A stretch of 38,304 nucleotides of DNA from an uncultured Luminiphilus sp. Lineage in GTDB: Bacteria; Pseudomonadota; Gammaproteobacteria; Pseudomonadales; Halieaceae. The translations under genes were made by a program, and so were the position numbers. The DNA is taken from NCBI GenBank assembly GCA_943787485.1, contig CALSMP010000023.1, positions 1 through 38,304 of the forward strand, given 5' to 3'. Under the pieces are notes generated by a model. The model did not search any database and was not told the DNA's origin. It saw only the letters and a list, made by a program, of their open reading frames with translations. Shown one piece after another: positions 7,893-23,975 of the stretch. Every line of letters starts with the position of its first letter. Within the stretch, counting starts at the first letter, position 1.

Positions 7893-9263
7893 CTATTGGC
7901 GCCCAGCCATAATTTCATGCACCGCCACCTCGCCAAAGGAGGGGCTCTGCGTTGCTACCGATGTTTTAGAGACCCGCACGCCCAGACCCAGCCAGGCGGC
8001 CATTACGAACAGGATTGCCTCGAAAGAAAAAACCAGTCCGTAGGCATGGGAAGACTCTGAGACAAACTGGCGGCAGACATCCACAGCGACAGTGCCCAAA
8101 AATCCGCCTAGCGCAAACGCAATCGCCTGCGCGGCGCCCCACAGACCCATGCGCAATCCCTCTCTGCCCGCTTGGCCCTCACTCGCGAGGGTCATCATCG
8201 ACGCAATGGCCGCCACTGCGAAGGCGCCGTTACAAAAGCCGAGGGCAAAAACATTCGCCGACAGATGCCAGGTGTCGGCGCGCAAGCCGCCGCTGGCAAG
8301 TGCTGACAGGGCCGCCGCGGAGGCAAGGCAGCCCCCCACCGTCCAGATACGTAACAGATGCCGGCTGTTGCTTCTCACGAGAGAACCGCTTGCTGCTACC
8401 GCGAGCATGCCCAACAAGACTCCGCCATGCTGGGTCCCGGCCAATTGGGTTGATTCCCCGGGTGTCATGCCAAAAACCAGCCCGGCAAAAGGTTCAAGAA
8501 TAAGATCTTGAAAGCTGTAGGCGAGCATGGATACAAAGACAAAGAGGGTAAATGTTCTCGCCTGCTTCTCCTGCCAAATCGTGGATAACGCCTGCCGAAA
8601 TGGCTCTGCTGGCTGAGATGAATCGAGACTGCCTTCTGTAGCGTCAGATTCAGACCCAGACCCCCGCTCGACACCCCGTACGGCAAGCAGGGCGAAACAA
8701 AAAGCGAGCAGAGAAACAACGCCCGTCACCTGCAGCAGCCGGCTTGGCGAGTAGGGGTCGAGGAATTTGCCCGCTACGGTTGCGGTGATGGCAAACCCGG
8801 CGATCATCATAAACCAGACCAGCGTGGCTGCTGCTGGTTTGCGGGCGGGTTCTACCTCTTTTGCAAGTAGGACAAGTAACGAGGTCCCGGTTGCTCCCGA
8901 GCCCAGGCCAATACCAAAGAATCCAATGAATGCCACCACGGACCCAATGACTATCGAGTGACCCATAACGACGGTGCCAGCGGCAGCGAGGAAACCACTG
9001 AAGGCCAGCAACAGCATGCCGCCAATAATCCAGGGTGTTCTGCGACCGCCCAGGTCTGAGCCGTAGCCGATGCGTGGTCGGGCGAGTTGCACAAAGTGGT
9101 GCACAGCGACCAAGAAGCCCGGCAGCATGGCCGGCAGTGCAAGTTCCACGACCATAATTCGGTTCAGTGTTGAGGTGGTCAATACAATGATTGCGCCCAG
9201 CATGGTTTGCACGAGCCCGAGCCGAGCAATACCCCACCAACCTATGCCCTGCTGGGGGTTCAT
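7893..9263 (-). CDS. PucC/BCD-family transporter between bchG and bchP
   Basis: The start at 9263 is chosen because its ATG overlaps the bchG stop as ATGA; the longer open frame to 9491 lies inside bchG. The protein of 456 residues has about twelve hydrophobic segments and MFS-like organisation. The N-terminal pattern TSTLNRIMVVELALPAMLPG and the loop ARPRIGYGSD are shared with LhaA/PucC, as is DLILEPFAG in the middle. Homologues in purple bacteria (ORF428, sometimes bch2) sit at exactly this place between bchG and bchP. The likely role is in bacteriochlorophyll delivery or light-harvesting assembly; transport activity is unproven for the family. Confidence 0.9.
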   Translation of the reverse strand: MNPQQGIGWWGIARLGLVQTMLGAIIVLTTSTLNRIMVVELALPAMLPGFLVAVHHFVQLARPRIGYGSDLGGRRTPWIIGGMLLLAFSGFLAAAGTVVMGHSIVIGSVVAFIGFFGIGLGSGATGTSLLVLLAKEVEPARKPAAATLVWFMMIAGFAITATVAGKFLDPYSPSRLLQVTGVVSLLAFCFALLAVRGVERGSGSESDATEGSLDSSQPAEPFRQALSTIWQEKQARTFTLFVFVSMLAYSFQDLILEPFAGLVFGMTPGESTQLAGTQHGGVLLGMLAVAASGSLVRSNSRHLLRIWTVGGCLASAAALSALASGGLRADTWHLSANVFALGFCNGAFAVAAIASMMTLASEGQAGREGLRMGLWGAAQAIAFALGGFLGTVAVDVCRQFVSESSHAYGLVFSFEAILFVMAAWLGLGVRVSKTSVATQSPSFGEVAVHEIMAGRQ

Positions 9264-10168
9264 CCTGCCACCTGTGCGAGCGCAAATGCCGAGACCATCA
9301 TGCCGCTGACGTAGGCAGTTACCCCGGTGCCGTTGTACCAAGGCGCCAGCGCCGCCGGATCCTTTAGCATGTGCCACATAGCAGCCAGCTGTGCCAGAAG
9401 CAGGGCAGCAACGCCCATAGCATGCCATGGCGTGCCCCAATAGAAGAGGAGGGCAATGACCAACAGCTGCGGCGCAGCCATGAAGAGACACGCTACTCGG
9501 GCCGCTTTTTCCGGCCCCAGCGCAGCGGGCAAGGATCTCAGCCCCATCGCTCTGTCGCCTGCAATGGATTTGAAATCGTTCAGCGTCATGATGCCGTGGG
9601 CACCTGCACTGTAAAGCAAGGCAATAACGCAGATTGCCAGACTTGGCAGCGCGTCTCCCAGAAAAACCGCCGCGCCGGTAACCCAGGCGAGGCCCTCATA
9701 GCTTATGCCGACGGCGCTGTTGCCCCACCACCCGTTTTGCTTGAGCCGGAGCGGGGGAGCACTGTAAATCCAGGCAAGAATCAAGGCCGCGAGCGTGGCG
9801 ATGCCGACCCAAGGGCCGAGTGCCAGACCCCAAGCGAGGGCAAGCAGCGACCAGATAACGGCGTAGATTAGGCCCCAGTGACCGGGGACCCTACCGGAGG
9901 GAATCGGTCGGTGTGGTTCGTTAATGGCATCCACCTCGCGATCGAACCAGTCATTGACAACTTGACTAGCACCGCAAACCAGGGGCCCTGTCAAAACCAC
10001 GCCCCCAAAAAGTAGCCAGGGGGAGTCAAATAGGGATGTTCCAGTGGAAACCGCACCGCACAGGAAGGCCCACATAGGCGGGAACCACGTGATGGGTTTG
10101 AGCAGCTCAATCATTGCTGCCCCTTGGGGGCGTCCTGCTCGAGCCTCTAGGGCGTGGGATTGCGGCAT
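9260..10168 (-). CDS. bchG: Bacteriochlorophyll a synthase
   Basis: This 302-residue UbiA-family membrane prenyltransferase esterifies bacteriochlorophyllide a with geranylgeranyl diphosphate. Marks include ELLKPITWFPPMWAF near the N-terminus, the first Asp-rich motif NDWFDREVDAINEPHRPIPS, and the second conserved loop with GDRAMGLRSLPAALG. About eight membrane helices follow. The start at 10168 gives the family length. An internal ATG at 10114 has a better ribosome binding site (AAGGGG, 5-6 nt upstream), and a predicted promoter would place the transcript start at 10168 itself, so 10114 is a serious alternative (284 residues). It overlaps the next gene by 4 bp. Confidence 0.94.
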   Translation of the reverse strand: MPQSHALEARAGRPQGAAMIELLKPITWFPPMWAFLCGAVSTGTSLFDSPWLLFGGVVLTGPLVCGASQVVNDWFDREVDAINEPHRPIPSGRVPGHWGLIYAVIWSLLALAWGLALGPWVGIATLAALILAWIYSAPPLRLKQNGWWGNSAVGISYEGLAWVTGAAVFLGDALPSLAICVIALLYSAGAHGIMTLNDFKSIAGDRAMGLRSLPAALGPEKAARVACLFMAAPQLLVIALLFYWGTPWHAMGVAALLLAQLAAMWHMLKDPAALAPWYNGTGVTAYVSGMMVSAFALAQVAG

Positions 10169-10174
10169 CAGGCG

Positions 10175-10203
10175 ACTATAGAAAGTCCGCCCATAATCGT
10201 CAA
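10175..10203 (-). promoter_or_regulatory. Predicted sigma-70 promoter for bchG
   Basis: On the minus strand TTGACG (10203-10198) and TATAGT (10180-10175) are separated by 17 bp; each hexamer matches the consensus at five of six positions. It sits in the 96 bp gap after ppsR and would let bchG be expressed separately from ppsR. The transcript would begin near 10168, the first ATG of bchG, which favours the internal start at 10114 or a leaderless message. Confidence 0.45.
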
Positions 10204-10215
10204 ACCAAATTTACA
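10198..10215. promoter_or_regulatory. PpsR/CrtJ-like operator over the bchG -35 (one mismatch)
   Basis: On the minus strand this reads TGTAAATTTGGTTTGACG, that is TGT-N12-ACG, one base from the PpsR/CrtJ consensus. It overlaps the predicted -35 element of bchG, the position expected for a repressor. The distance from the ppsR stop is about 50 bp. It is a near match only. Confidence 0.4.
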
Positions 10216-10264
10216 AAAGAAGCGTAACTATTTCTTGTCGTTTAGAAATCGTGCCTCGTCAGCC

Positions 10265-11632
10265 CTAGGCGGCGTCGTCGCTGGCATCGCTCTCGCCGAT
10301 GCCATGGCGCCGGAGTTTCGTGTAAAGGCTTTGCCGGCTCAGACCGAGAAGCTCCGCCGCTGAGGCGCGGTTATCCCGCGTCAATTTGAGGGCGGCTTCG
10401 ATGCACAGCGCTTCGATGACATCGGTCGATTCTCGGACCAGTTCCTTGAGCGGCAGGCGACCCACCCGCTCGGTTATTTGCTCGATTGAGCGGGGCAAGC
10501 GCTCGGTCAGGGGGTGTTCTGCAGTCAGGCGCCGACTGATGTCTCTGATAAAGAAAATGATTTTAGTGCCATCATGACGGGTGACGGACGCGGCAGAAAT
10601 TTCAATGTCTGACGTGACTCCTACCGCGTTGCGCAGGACTGACGCATAAAGCTTGATGCTTTTGCCCTGTCGAAGATTGCTCAACAGGACCGATACATCC
10701 ACGGTGGAACGCCCTATCCAAGTGTCTAGTGTTCTACCGAGGACTTGTTCCTCAGAATTCACCCCGAGCCAATCTAAAAAGGTCGGGTTGGCCGACAAAA
10801 TACGCGCTTCACCATCGACCTGAACAATACCGTCAGGTGCGATGTGGTATAGGTCCTGCAAACCGCCATCACTCATATCGATGGATGCTGAGGTCGACAG
10901 GCGGATGAGGAATCGACTCTCGGTTCCCTGCCTCAGGAAATTCACCAGGACTTCGCTGGTCTCCGCGTTACCCGGTAACGCGATATGGCTTACTTGAGCC
11001 GATCCCGATTCCCGGGCCTTTTGCAGGAGTTGCTGGAACTCGCTGGATTGCAGCGGCAGGGGTTTCCCGATAGCCGTCTGGCCCTCGCCGGCAAGAAGAT
11101 TATTCGCCTGAGAGTTGGCCTCGAGGACTCTCCCAGTTGCCTCGTCGACCACCAGCACCGCATCGCTGGTGAGTTCCAGCAGGCGTCGATATCGATTTTC
11201 CATTTGCCGAAGGGCCCAGTAATCCTGTTCCATGGCGTGTTGCGCGTTCAGTAGCTGTTGGCGCAGGTCGGTGACAACCCGTAGGTCACGACCGACAGCG
11301 ATAATTTGATCTTTCGACGGTGTGCAAATCAGCCGATAGCTGATGGGCAGGGTCAGTCCTGTGTCCTCAACCCGATGCGTAAGGTCTACCCTTACCGTCT
11401 CGCCCGGACGATCCTTTGCTCGCTGAAGTGCCTGTGCCGCCCGTTCTTTGTGTTCTTCGCCACACAGGGAATGCCATTCAAGACCTCGCCAATTAAGACG
11501 CATAAGATCAGCCAGTTCAGGGTTGGTGACCTCAACGTCGACACAAACCCCAGACGGGTCGATGTGCAGCTGCAGGTCAGCGATGGATTCAAGCATTGAT
11601 GCCAATAAGGCGGGATCAGTGTGTCCAAGCAC
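10265..11632 (-). CDS. ppsR: Photosynthesis gene repressor PpsR/CrtJ
   Basis: The 455-residue protein has the PpsR layout: an N-terminal PAS-like region with RLICTPSKDQIIAVGRDL, a glutamine-rich linker helix (QQLLNAQHAMEQDYWALRQ), two more PAS domains (about 145-240 and 255-375), and a C-terminal Fis-type helix-turn-helix with ALKLTRDNRASAAELLGLSR. Family members repress bch, crt and puc genes under oxygen by binding TGT-N12-ACA. The start is GTG 11632 with GAGGG upstream. Cysteines are at 30, 57, 103 and 410; Cys410 lies in the helix-turn-helix, as Cys420 does in R. capsulatus CrtJ, but no cysteine occurs in the middle of the protein. It is divergent from bchF. Confidence 0.94.
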   Translation of the reverse strand: MLGHTDPALLASMLESIADLQLHIDPSGVCVDVEVTNPELADLMRLNWRGLEWHSLCGEEHKERAAQALQRAKDRPGETVRVDLTHRVEDTGLTLPISYRLICTPSKDQIIAVGRDLRVVTDLRQQLLNAQHAMEQDYWALRQMENRYRRLLELTSDAVLVVDEATGRVLEANSQANNLLAGEGQTAIGKPLPLQSSEFQQLLQKARESGSAQVSHIALPGNAETSEVLVNFLRQGTESRFLIRLSTSASIDMSDGGLQDLYHIAPDGIVQVDGEARILSANPTFLDWLGVNSEEQVLGRTLDTWIGRSTVDVSVLLSNLRQGKSIKLYASVLRNAVGVTSDIEISAASVTRHDGTKIIFFIRDISRRLTAEHPLTERLPRSIEQITERVGRLPLKELVRESTDVIEALCIEAALKLTRDNRASAAELLGLSRQSLYTKLRRHGIGESDASDDAA

Positions 11633-11788
11633 GAATAAATACCCTCAGCTGAGCCGAAATCAAAGGGAAATCATCGGGTCGATTCCCCACGATGTACGGG
11701 GGGTTTACGCACTGTTGCACACCAATGGTTCGCTCTGCCATTAAAAATCTTGACACTTCTTTACAAATCAAGCCTTTACGCAGCAAAA

Positions 11789-11806
11789 CGTCAAATCAAA
11801 AAGACT
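11789..11806. promoter_or_regulatory. Degenerate second PpsR-like half of tandem site at bchF
   Basis: CGTCAAATCAAAAAGACT has the CGT-N12-ACT form, with one mismatch in each arm of TGT-N12-ACA. By itself it would not be called, but it ends exactly 8 bp before the perfect site at 11815, the same spacing as the pair at bchC. It may be a weak cooperative site. Confidence 0.28.
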
Positions 11807-11814
11807 GCATCTAA

Positions 11815-11832
11815 TGTAATATAAAGTTGACA
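11815..11832. promoter_or_regulatory. Perfect PpsR/CrtJ operator in ppsR-bchF gap
   Basis: TGTAATATAAAGTTGACA fits TGT-N12-ACA exactly and has a TTGACA right arm as in known CrtJ sites. It lies in the 270 bp divergent region (11633-11902), about 70 bp upstream of the bchF start. It overlaps a TTGACA that could be the bchF -35. Repression of the bchFNBHLM-lhaA-puh operon under oxygen, and possible ppsR self-control, are inferred from the family. Confidence 0.7.
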
Positions 11833-11854
11833 CTGCGCTGAGCTGGGGGATACC
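11827..11854 (+). promoter_or_regulatory. Possible promoter of the bchF operon
   Basis: A perfect -35 TTGACA (11827-11832) is followed after 16 bp by GATACC (11849-11854), a weak -10. The -35 is buried in the PpsR-type operator, so a repressor would exclude polymerase. The leader to the bchF start would be about 40 nt. The poor -10 could reflect need for an activator. Confidence 0.35.
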
Positions 11855-11902
11855 CTGCGTGCATAAGACCTAAAAGGTTTGGCAACCTGCCGGAGGCCTG
11901 CA

Positions 11903-19883
<7,981 letters not shown>

Positions 19884-19893
19884 GACTCGCTTG

Positions 19894-20595
19894 ATGGGCA
19901 CAGCCAACTACGAACAACGTCGTGCTCAGATTGAGCACTATTTTGACCGAACCGCGGCAGACACCTGGGCAAAACTGACTTCAGATGTTCCGGTCAGCGG
20001 CATTCGGCGAACCGTGAGAGCGGGTCGTGACGCCATGCGGGCAACGCTTTTGGATTGGTTGCCCGAGGACCTCTCGGGCCGACGGATTCTGGATGCAGGT
20101 TGCGGCACCGGCGCGCTGGCGGTAGAAGTGGCTAGGCGCGGTGCTGACGTGGTCGCTATCGACCTGTCAGCGACGCTGGTGCAGCTCGCCCAGGAGCGCA
20201 TTGGTAATGATACCGGCGCGGGTTCGATCGAGTTCCAAGTGGGTGATATGCGCAACATGCAGCTCGGGGGCTTTGATCACATCGTCGCGATGGATTCATT
20301 GATTCATTACACGCCTAAAGACGGGATACAGACATTGGCCGCTATGGCGCAATCAGTCAGCACCAGCATCTTGTTCACCTTTGCGCCAAAAACACCCCTA
20401 CTGGCGCTTATGCACAGTACCGGCAAGCTCTTTCCTCGGGGTGATAGATCACCCGCCATCGAACCAATTAGTGTGAGCTATCTGCGGCGATCGTTGCAGG
20501 GGGCTTCTCACTTTGATGACTGGGTCATTGGGAGAGACGAGCGTATCAACAGTGGTTTTTACATCTCACATGGTCTGGAGATTGTGCGGCCATGA
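19894..20595 (+). CDS. bchM: Mg-protoporphyrin IX O-methyltransferase
   Basis: The SAM-dependent enzyme of 233 residues methylates the C13 propionate of Mg-protoporphyrin IX, making the AcsF substrate. The start ATG 19894 gives NYEQRRAQIEHYFDRTA, the usual BchM opening; a TTG at 19876 overlapping bchL is the alternative. The SAM motif I is RRILDAGCGTGALAVEVA, followed by motif II-like DVVAIDLS. FDHIVAMDSLIHYTP is motif IV. The C-terminal RINSGFYISHGLEIVR is typical. Its stop overlaps the lhaA start, so it continues the same operon. Confidence 0.95.
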   Translation: MGTANYEQRRAQIEHYFDRTAADTWAKLTSDVPVSGIRRTVRAGRDAMRATLLDWLPEDLSGRRILDAGCGTGALAVEVARRGADVVAIDLSATLVQLAQERIGNDTGAGSIEFQVGDMRNMQLGGFDHIVAMDSLIHYTPKDGIQTLAAMAQSVSTSILFTFAPKTPLLALMHSTGKLFPRGDRSPAIEPISVSYLRRSLQGASHFDDWVIGRDERINSGFYISHGLEIVRP

Positions 20596-22022
20596 TGGTC
20601 CTCGGCCAAAGATTCCTGACGGCGGTTCAAGACCTGAGTAGCCGCTGGCTGCCCTTTGCCGATGCGGTCAGTGAGCAGTTGGCTTTGGGAAGGTTGTTGC
20701 GCCTGTCGCTGTTTCAGGCTTCGGTTGCCATGGCGGCGGTGCTCCTTAGCGGTACTCTCAATCGCATTATGGTGGTTGAGCTGGGGCAGCCTGCTTGGTT
20801 GGTGGCCTTGATGGTCGCGATTCCATTGCTATTGGCGCCGGCAAGAGCGCTGGTTGGTTTTCGTTCCGACTACCACAAATCTTATCTAGGCTGGCGTCGC
20901 GTTCCTTACCTCTGGTTTGGGACTTTGCTTCAGTTTGGTGGCCTGGCGATCATGCCATTTGCCTTGATCGTGATGACTGAGCCCCACAGCGGCCCGGCAG
21001 TGACCGGCCCTATTGCCGCTATGTTGGCCTTTGTTCTGGTAGGCGCGGGTATGCACACCACACAAACCGCGGGCCTCGCGCTGGCGACTGATCTTGCCAA
21101 TGAGGAATCTCGCCCCAAGGTTGTGGCCCTGCTCTACGTGATGTTTCTTGTCGGCACGGTTGCCGCGAGTTTGGGTTTTGCGCAACTTTTGGTCGACTTC
21201 ACCTACTACCAACTCATTCAGGTGCTGCAGGGGGCTGCCGCGCTCACGGTGCTGCTTAACTTCATTGCTCTCTGGAAGCAGGAGCCCCGTCAGCCTCACT
21301 TGACCCGACACGATCGGGCGATACCGCCTTTCATGACTGTTTGGCGTGAATTCAGTCGTCAGCCCAGAGCGCAGCGGCTACTGGTCGCGATCGCGCTGGG
21401 AACGATGGGATTTACGATGCAGGACATCCTTCTTGAGCCCTACGGGGCGCAGATCCTTGCTATGACGGTGAGTGAAACGACTCAGCTCACAGCCTTACTC
21501 GCTGGTGGGATGCTGGTAGCTTTTTTTGTCGCCGCTCATGTACTGGGCCGGGGTAGCGATCCTATCCGCATGGCTGGCTTCGGTGTGATGGTTGGGGTGT
21601 TCGCTTTTTCCTCTGTTATTTTTGCCGCCCCATTTGACTCCGAGTTTGTATTCCGAGCGGGTACGTTTGGGATTGGCCTTGGCAACGGGTTCTTTGCCGT
21701 TGGGACCTTAACTGCGGTGATGACCTTGGAGCGTAGCGATCTGACCGGGTTGGCGCTCGGCGCCTGGGGCGCCGTGCAAACTACGGCTACGGGCATAGCC
21801 ATCTTTGCTGGCGGGGCATTGAGAGACGTTGTCGCGTCCTGGATTGATGCCGGTTTGCTCGGCGCGGTACTGACCGAACAAAGTATGGCCTACGCCGTCG
21901 TCTACCACGTTGAAATTTTAATCTTGTTCATCGCCTTGATCGCATTGGGTCCCCTTGTGCGTCAACCCGATGAGCTTAACGAGCAACCACCGGGAATGCG
22001 CCTCGCGGACTTTCCCGGATAA
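20592..22022 (+). CDS. lhaA: LH1 assembly protein, PucC/LhaA family
   Basis: The 476-residue membrane protein has about twelve helices. The N-terminal half has GTLNRIMVVELGQPAWLVA and RALVGFRSDYHKSYLGWRRV, the middle has MQDILLEPYGAQIL, and the C-terminal half has GIGLGNGFFAVGTLTAVMTL, all family marks of the bacteriochlorophyll delivery (BCD) proteins. Its place between bchM and puhA is that of LhaA (ORF1696/F1696) in Rhodobacter, needed for LH1 assembly. It is a paralogue of the transporter in the bchG-bchP operon. The start overlaps the bchM stop by 4 bp. In Rhodobacter a puhA promoter lies inside this gene; I saw no convincing one here. Confidence 0.94.
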   Translation: MMVLGQRFLTAVQDLSSRWLPFADAVSEQLALGRLLRLSLFQASVAMAAVLLSGTLNRIMVVELGQPAWLVALMVAIPLLLAPARALVGFRSDYHKSYLGWRRVPYLWFGTLLQFGGLAIMPFALIVMTEPHSGPAVTGPIAAMLAFVLVGAGMHTTQTAGLALATDLANEESRPKVVALLYVMFLVGTVAASLGFAQLLVDFTYYQLIQVLQGAAALTVLLNFIALWKQEPRQPHLTRHDRAIPPFMTVWREFSRQPRAQRLLVAIALGTMGFTMQDILLEPYGAQILAMTVSETTQLTALLAGGMLVAFFVAAHVLGRGSDPIRMAGFGVMVGVFAFSSVIFAAPFDSEFVFRAGTFGIGLGNGFFAVGTLTAVMTLERSDLTGLALGAWGAVQTTATGIAIFAGGALRDVVASWIDAGLLGAVLTEQSMAYAVVYHVEILILFIALIALGPLVRQPDELNEQPPGMRLADFPG

Positions 22023-22047
22023 CGAGCAACCACTGAGGAGTAATGCA

Positions 22048-22812
22048 ATGGAAACTGGAGCCATAACAGAGTACATGGATGTGGCACAGCTGGCGCTGTA
22101 TGCCTTTTGGATTGGTTTCTTTTTTCTGGTGCGACATTTGCACCGAGAAGGGAAGCGTGAAGGCTGGCCACTGGACCTAGATGGTCAGGGTAAGCATTTT
22201 GCGGAGGGTTTTGGGGGTATGCCAGATCCCAAGACCTACGAGCTTGCCAATGGGCAGGGCAATCGCACTTTGCCCGGACCCGCCAAGCCGGGCTATGAAC
22301 TGCGGGCGGTTGAAACTGGGGCCTCTTCTGGCTCGCCTATTCATCCCACCGGGGACCCCATGGTCGACGGTATCGGTCCGGCGGCATGGGCCATCAGACC
22401 AGAAGCCCCCGATCTCACCGTCGATGGACGTCCACGAATCGTGCCTTTGCGGGTTGATGCTGAGCACAGCGTCAACAGCAGAGATCCAGACCCCCGGGGC
22501 ATGGTCGTTATTGGCTGTGATGGTAAACAAGGTGGAACGGTGGTCGATCTTTGGTTCGATCGTGCAGAACCCCATTTCCGCTACGCGGAAGTTAATGTCG
22601 GGACCCACACGGTTCTTCTGCCGATGACCATGGCGCGGGTTTCTCGAGATGGCACGGTGAGTGTCAAGTCGATTCGTAGCGATCAGTTTGCACAGGTGCC
22701 GCGTTTGGCGAATCCCGATCAAGTGACCCTCCAAGAGGAGGACAAGGTCACAGCCTTCTACGGCGGGGGCACGTTGTACTCGCATCCTGACCGCATGGGA
22801 CCCTGGCTATGA
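22048..22812 (+). CDS. puhA: Reaction centre H subunit
   Basis: The 254-residue subunit has one N-terminal membrane helix (about residues 12-32, ending FFFLVRHLHREGKREGWPL) and a cytoplasmic beta-barrel domain. That domain contains GCDGKQGGTVVDLWFDRAEP with a Glu that in the family helps pass protons toward QB, and it ends near GGGTLYSHPDRMGPWL. The start at 22048 has GAGGAG at 22035-22040. It caps the PufLM core and anchors it in the membrane. Overlap of its stop with puhB (ATGA) shows co-translation with assembly factors. Confidence 0.97.
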   Translation: METGAITEYMDVAQLALYAFWIGFFFLVRHLHREGKREGWPLDLDGQGKHFAEGFGGMPDPKTYELANGQGNRTLPGPAKPGYELRAVETGASSGSPIHPTGDPMVDGIGPAAWAIRPEAPDLTVDGRPRIVPLRVDAEHSVNSRDPDPRGMVVIGCDGKQGGTVVDLWFDRAEPHFRYAEVNVGTHTVLLPMTMARVSRDGTVSVKSIRSDQFAQVPRLANPDQVTLQEEDKVTAFYGGGTLYSHPDRMGPWL

Positions 22813-23486
22813 GGGAGCACGAGTTTGAGCCAGTCCCAGGTCTTCCTGAGGTTCTGCCTGATGGCGAACACATTGTTTGGCAGGGGGCGCCCAAGCCCGC
22901 CGCGCTGATCAATCGTGTGTTTCAGGTGAGAACCCTAGGCTTCTACTTTACGCTGTTGATCGCAGCGGGCGTTATTTACGAGGTCTTAAATGGCGCCCGG
23001 TGGGCTGATATCGTCACCACATTGGGCTGGCAAATGGGACTGGCCGCAGTCGCTTTGGGTCTACTGACTGGGGCGGGACATCTCTACGCCCGCAGTACGC
23101 TGTATACGCTGACAAATCGTCGGCTGGTACTGCGTTCGGGTGTGGCGCTACCGATGATGGTCAACCTACCCCTGGACCATGTGAAAAGTGCTGGTCTTCG
23201 ACTGTTTGGGGACGGGACTGGTGACATTCTGTTCACACCCGACAACGGCGCTCGACTCTACTACCTCATGCTCTGGCCGCATGTTCGGTTGTTAGGATTT
23301 GGAAATGTACAGCCGTTATTGCGCGGCATTGCTGACCCACAGCACGTTGCCAAACTGTTGGCACGGGTGGTTAAACAAGCCGGTGGTGGTAGACACGTCG
23401 AGGTCGCTGAGGCAGGGCTCGATAATTCTTCGAGGGATAGAGGGGAGCCTTCTTATGGAAACAACGGGACCATCGCCATCAGCTAA
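22809..23486 (+). CDS. puhB: Photosynthetic complex assembly protein PuhB
   Basis: The 225-residue protein has two membrane helices (about 38-60 and 73-95) followed by a bacterial PH-like domain with YTLTNRRLVLRSGVALP. PuhB aids reaction centre assembly in Rhodobacter. The opening EFEPVPGLPEVLPDGEHIVWQGAP is typical of the family. The start overlaps the puhA stop by 4 bp, and its end overlaps puhC by 32 bp. The last 25 or so residues are poorly conserved by eye. Confidence 0.93.
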   Translation: MREHEFEPVPGLPEVLPDGEHIVWQGAPKPAALINRVFQVRTLGFYFTLLIAAGVIYEVLNGARWADIVTTLGWQMGLAAVALGLLTGAGHLYARSTLYTLTNRRLVLRSGVALPMMVNLPLDHVKSAGLRLFGDGTGDILFTPDNGARLYYLMLWPHVRLLGFGNVQPLLRGIADPQHVAKLLARVVKQAGGGRHVEVAEAGLDNSSRDRGEPSYGNNGTIAIS

Positions 23487-23961
23487 CACAGGTATGCGGC
23501 GACCCGTTCGCCGCGTGGATGATCGACTCATGATCCTCATCATGGTCGGTCTCCTTTTTGTGGTGGCTGCGGTGCTTTTGGCGCGGACGACCGATCGAGT
23601 CGTTGCGGTACCCGAACCCTCGGGCGAGGTGATGGCGACGCGAATCCTGTCCTTCAGCGATGCACCCGGCGGGGAAATTATCATCCGAGACGGGGAGGAT
23701 GGGGCAGGTATACGCACCCTACAGGCGGGAGAGGGCAGCTTTATCCGTGGCGTGGTTCGCAGCCTGGTTCGCATCCGTCAGCAATCGGGCTTGTTCTCGC
23801 AGGCTGGGTTTTTGTTGACCTTGTATTCGGACGGGCGTCTGATCCTAGTCGATCCCCTCACCACTGAGGCCATCGAATTGGCCGCGTTTGGTACCACCAA
23901 CACGGGAGAGTTCCTCGACCTCCTGCCTGCTTCAGCGGATACCACCGCCATGCTTAATTAG
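23455..23961 (+). CDS. puhC: Photosynthetic complex assembly protein PuhC
   Basis: The 168-residue protein starts at ATG 23455, backed by AGGGGAG at 23441-23447; a longer frame to 23299 lies inside puhB. A basic N-terminus (MRRPVRRVDDR) is followed by one membrane helix near residues 26-46 and a periplasmic domain with GSFIRGVVRSLVRIRQ and LYSDGRLILVDPLTTEAIEL, a pattern shared by PuhC proteins. In Rhodobacter PuhC supports organisation of RC-LH1. It lies in the expected order puhA-puhB-puhC and is followed 14 bp later by puhE. Confidence 0.91.
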   Translation: METTGPSPSANTGMRRPVRRVDDRLMILIMVGLLFVVAAVLLARTTDRVVAVPEPSGEVMATRILSFSDAPGGEIIIRDGEDGAGIRTLQAGEGSFIRGVVRSLVRIRQQSGLFSQAGFLLTLYSDGRLILVDPLTTEAIELAAFGTTNTGEFLDLLPASADTTAMLN

Positions 23962-23975
23962 CGGTTTTCGTTGTG

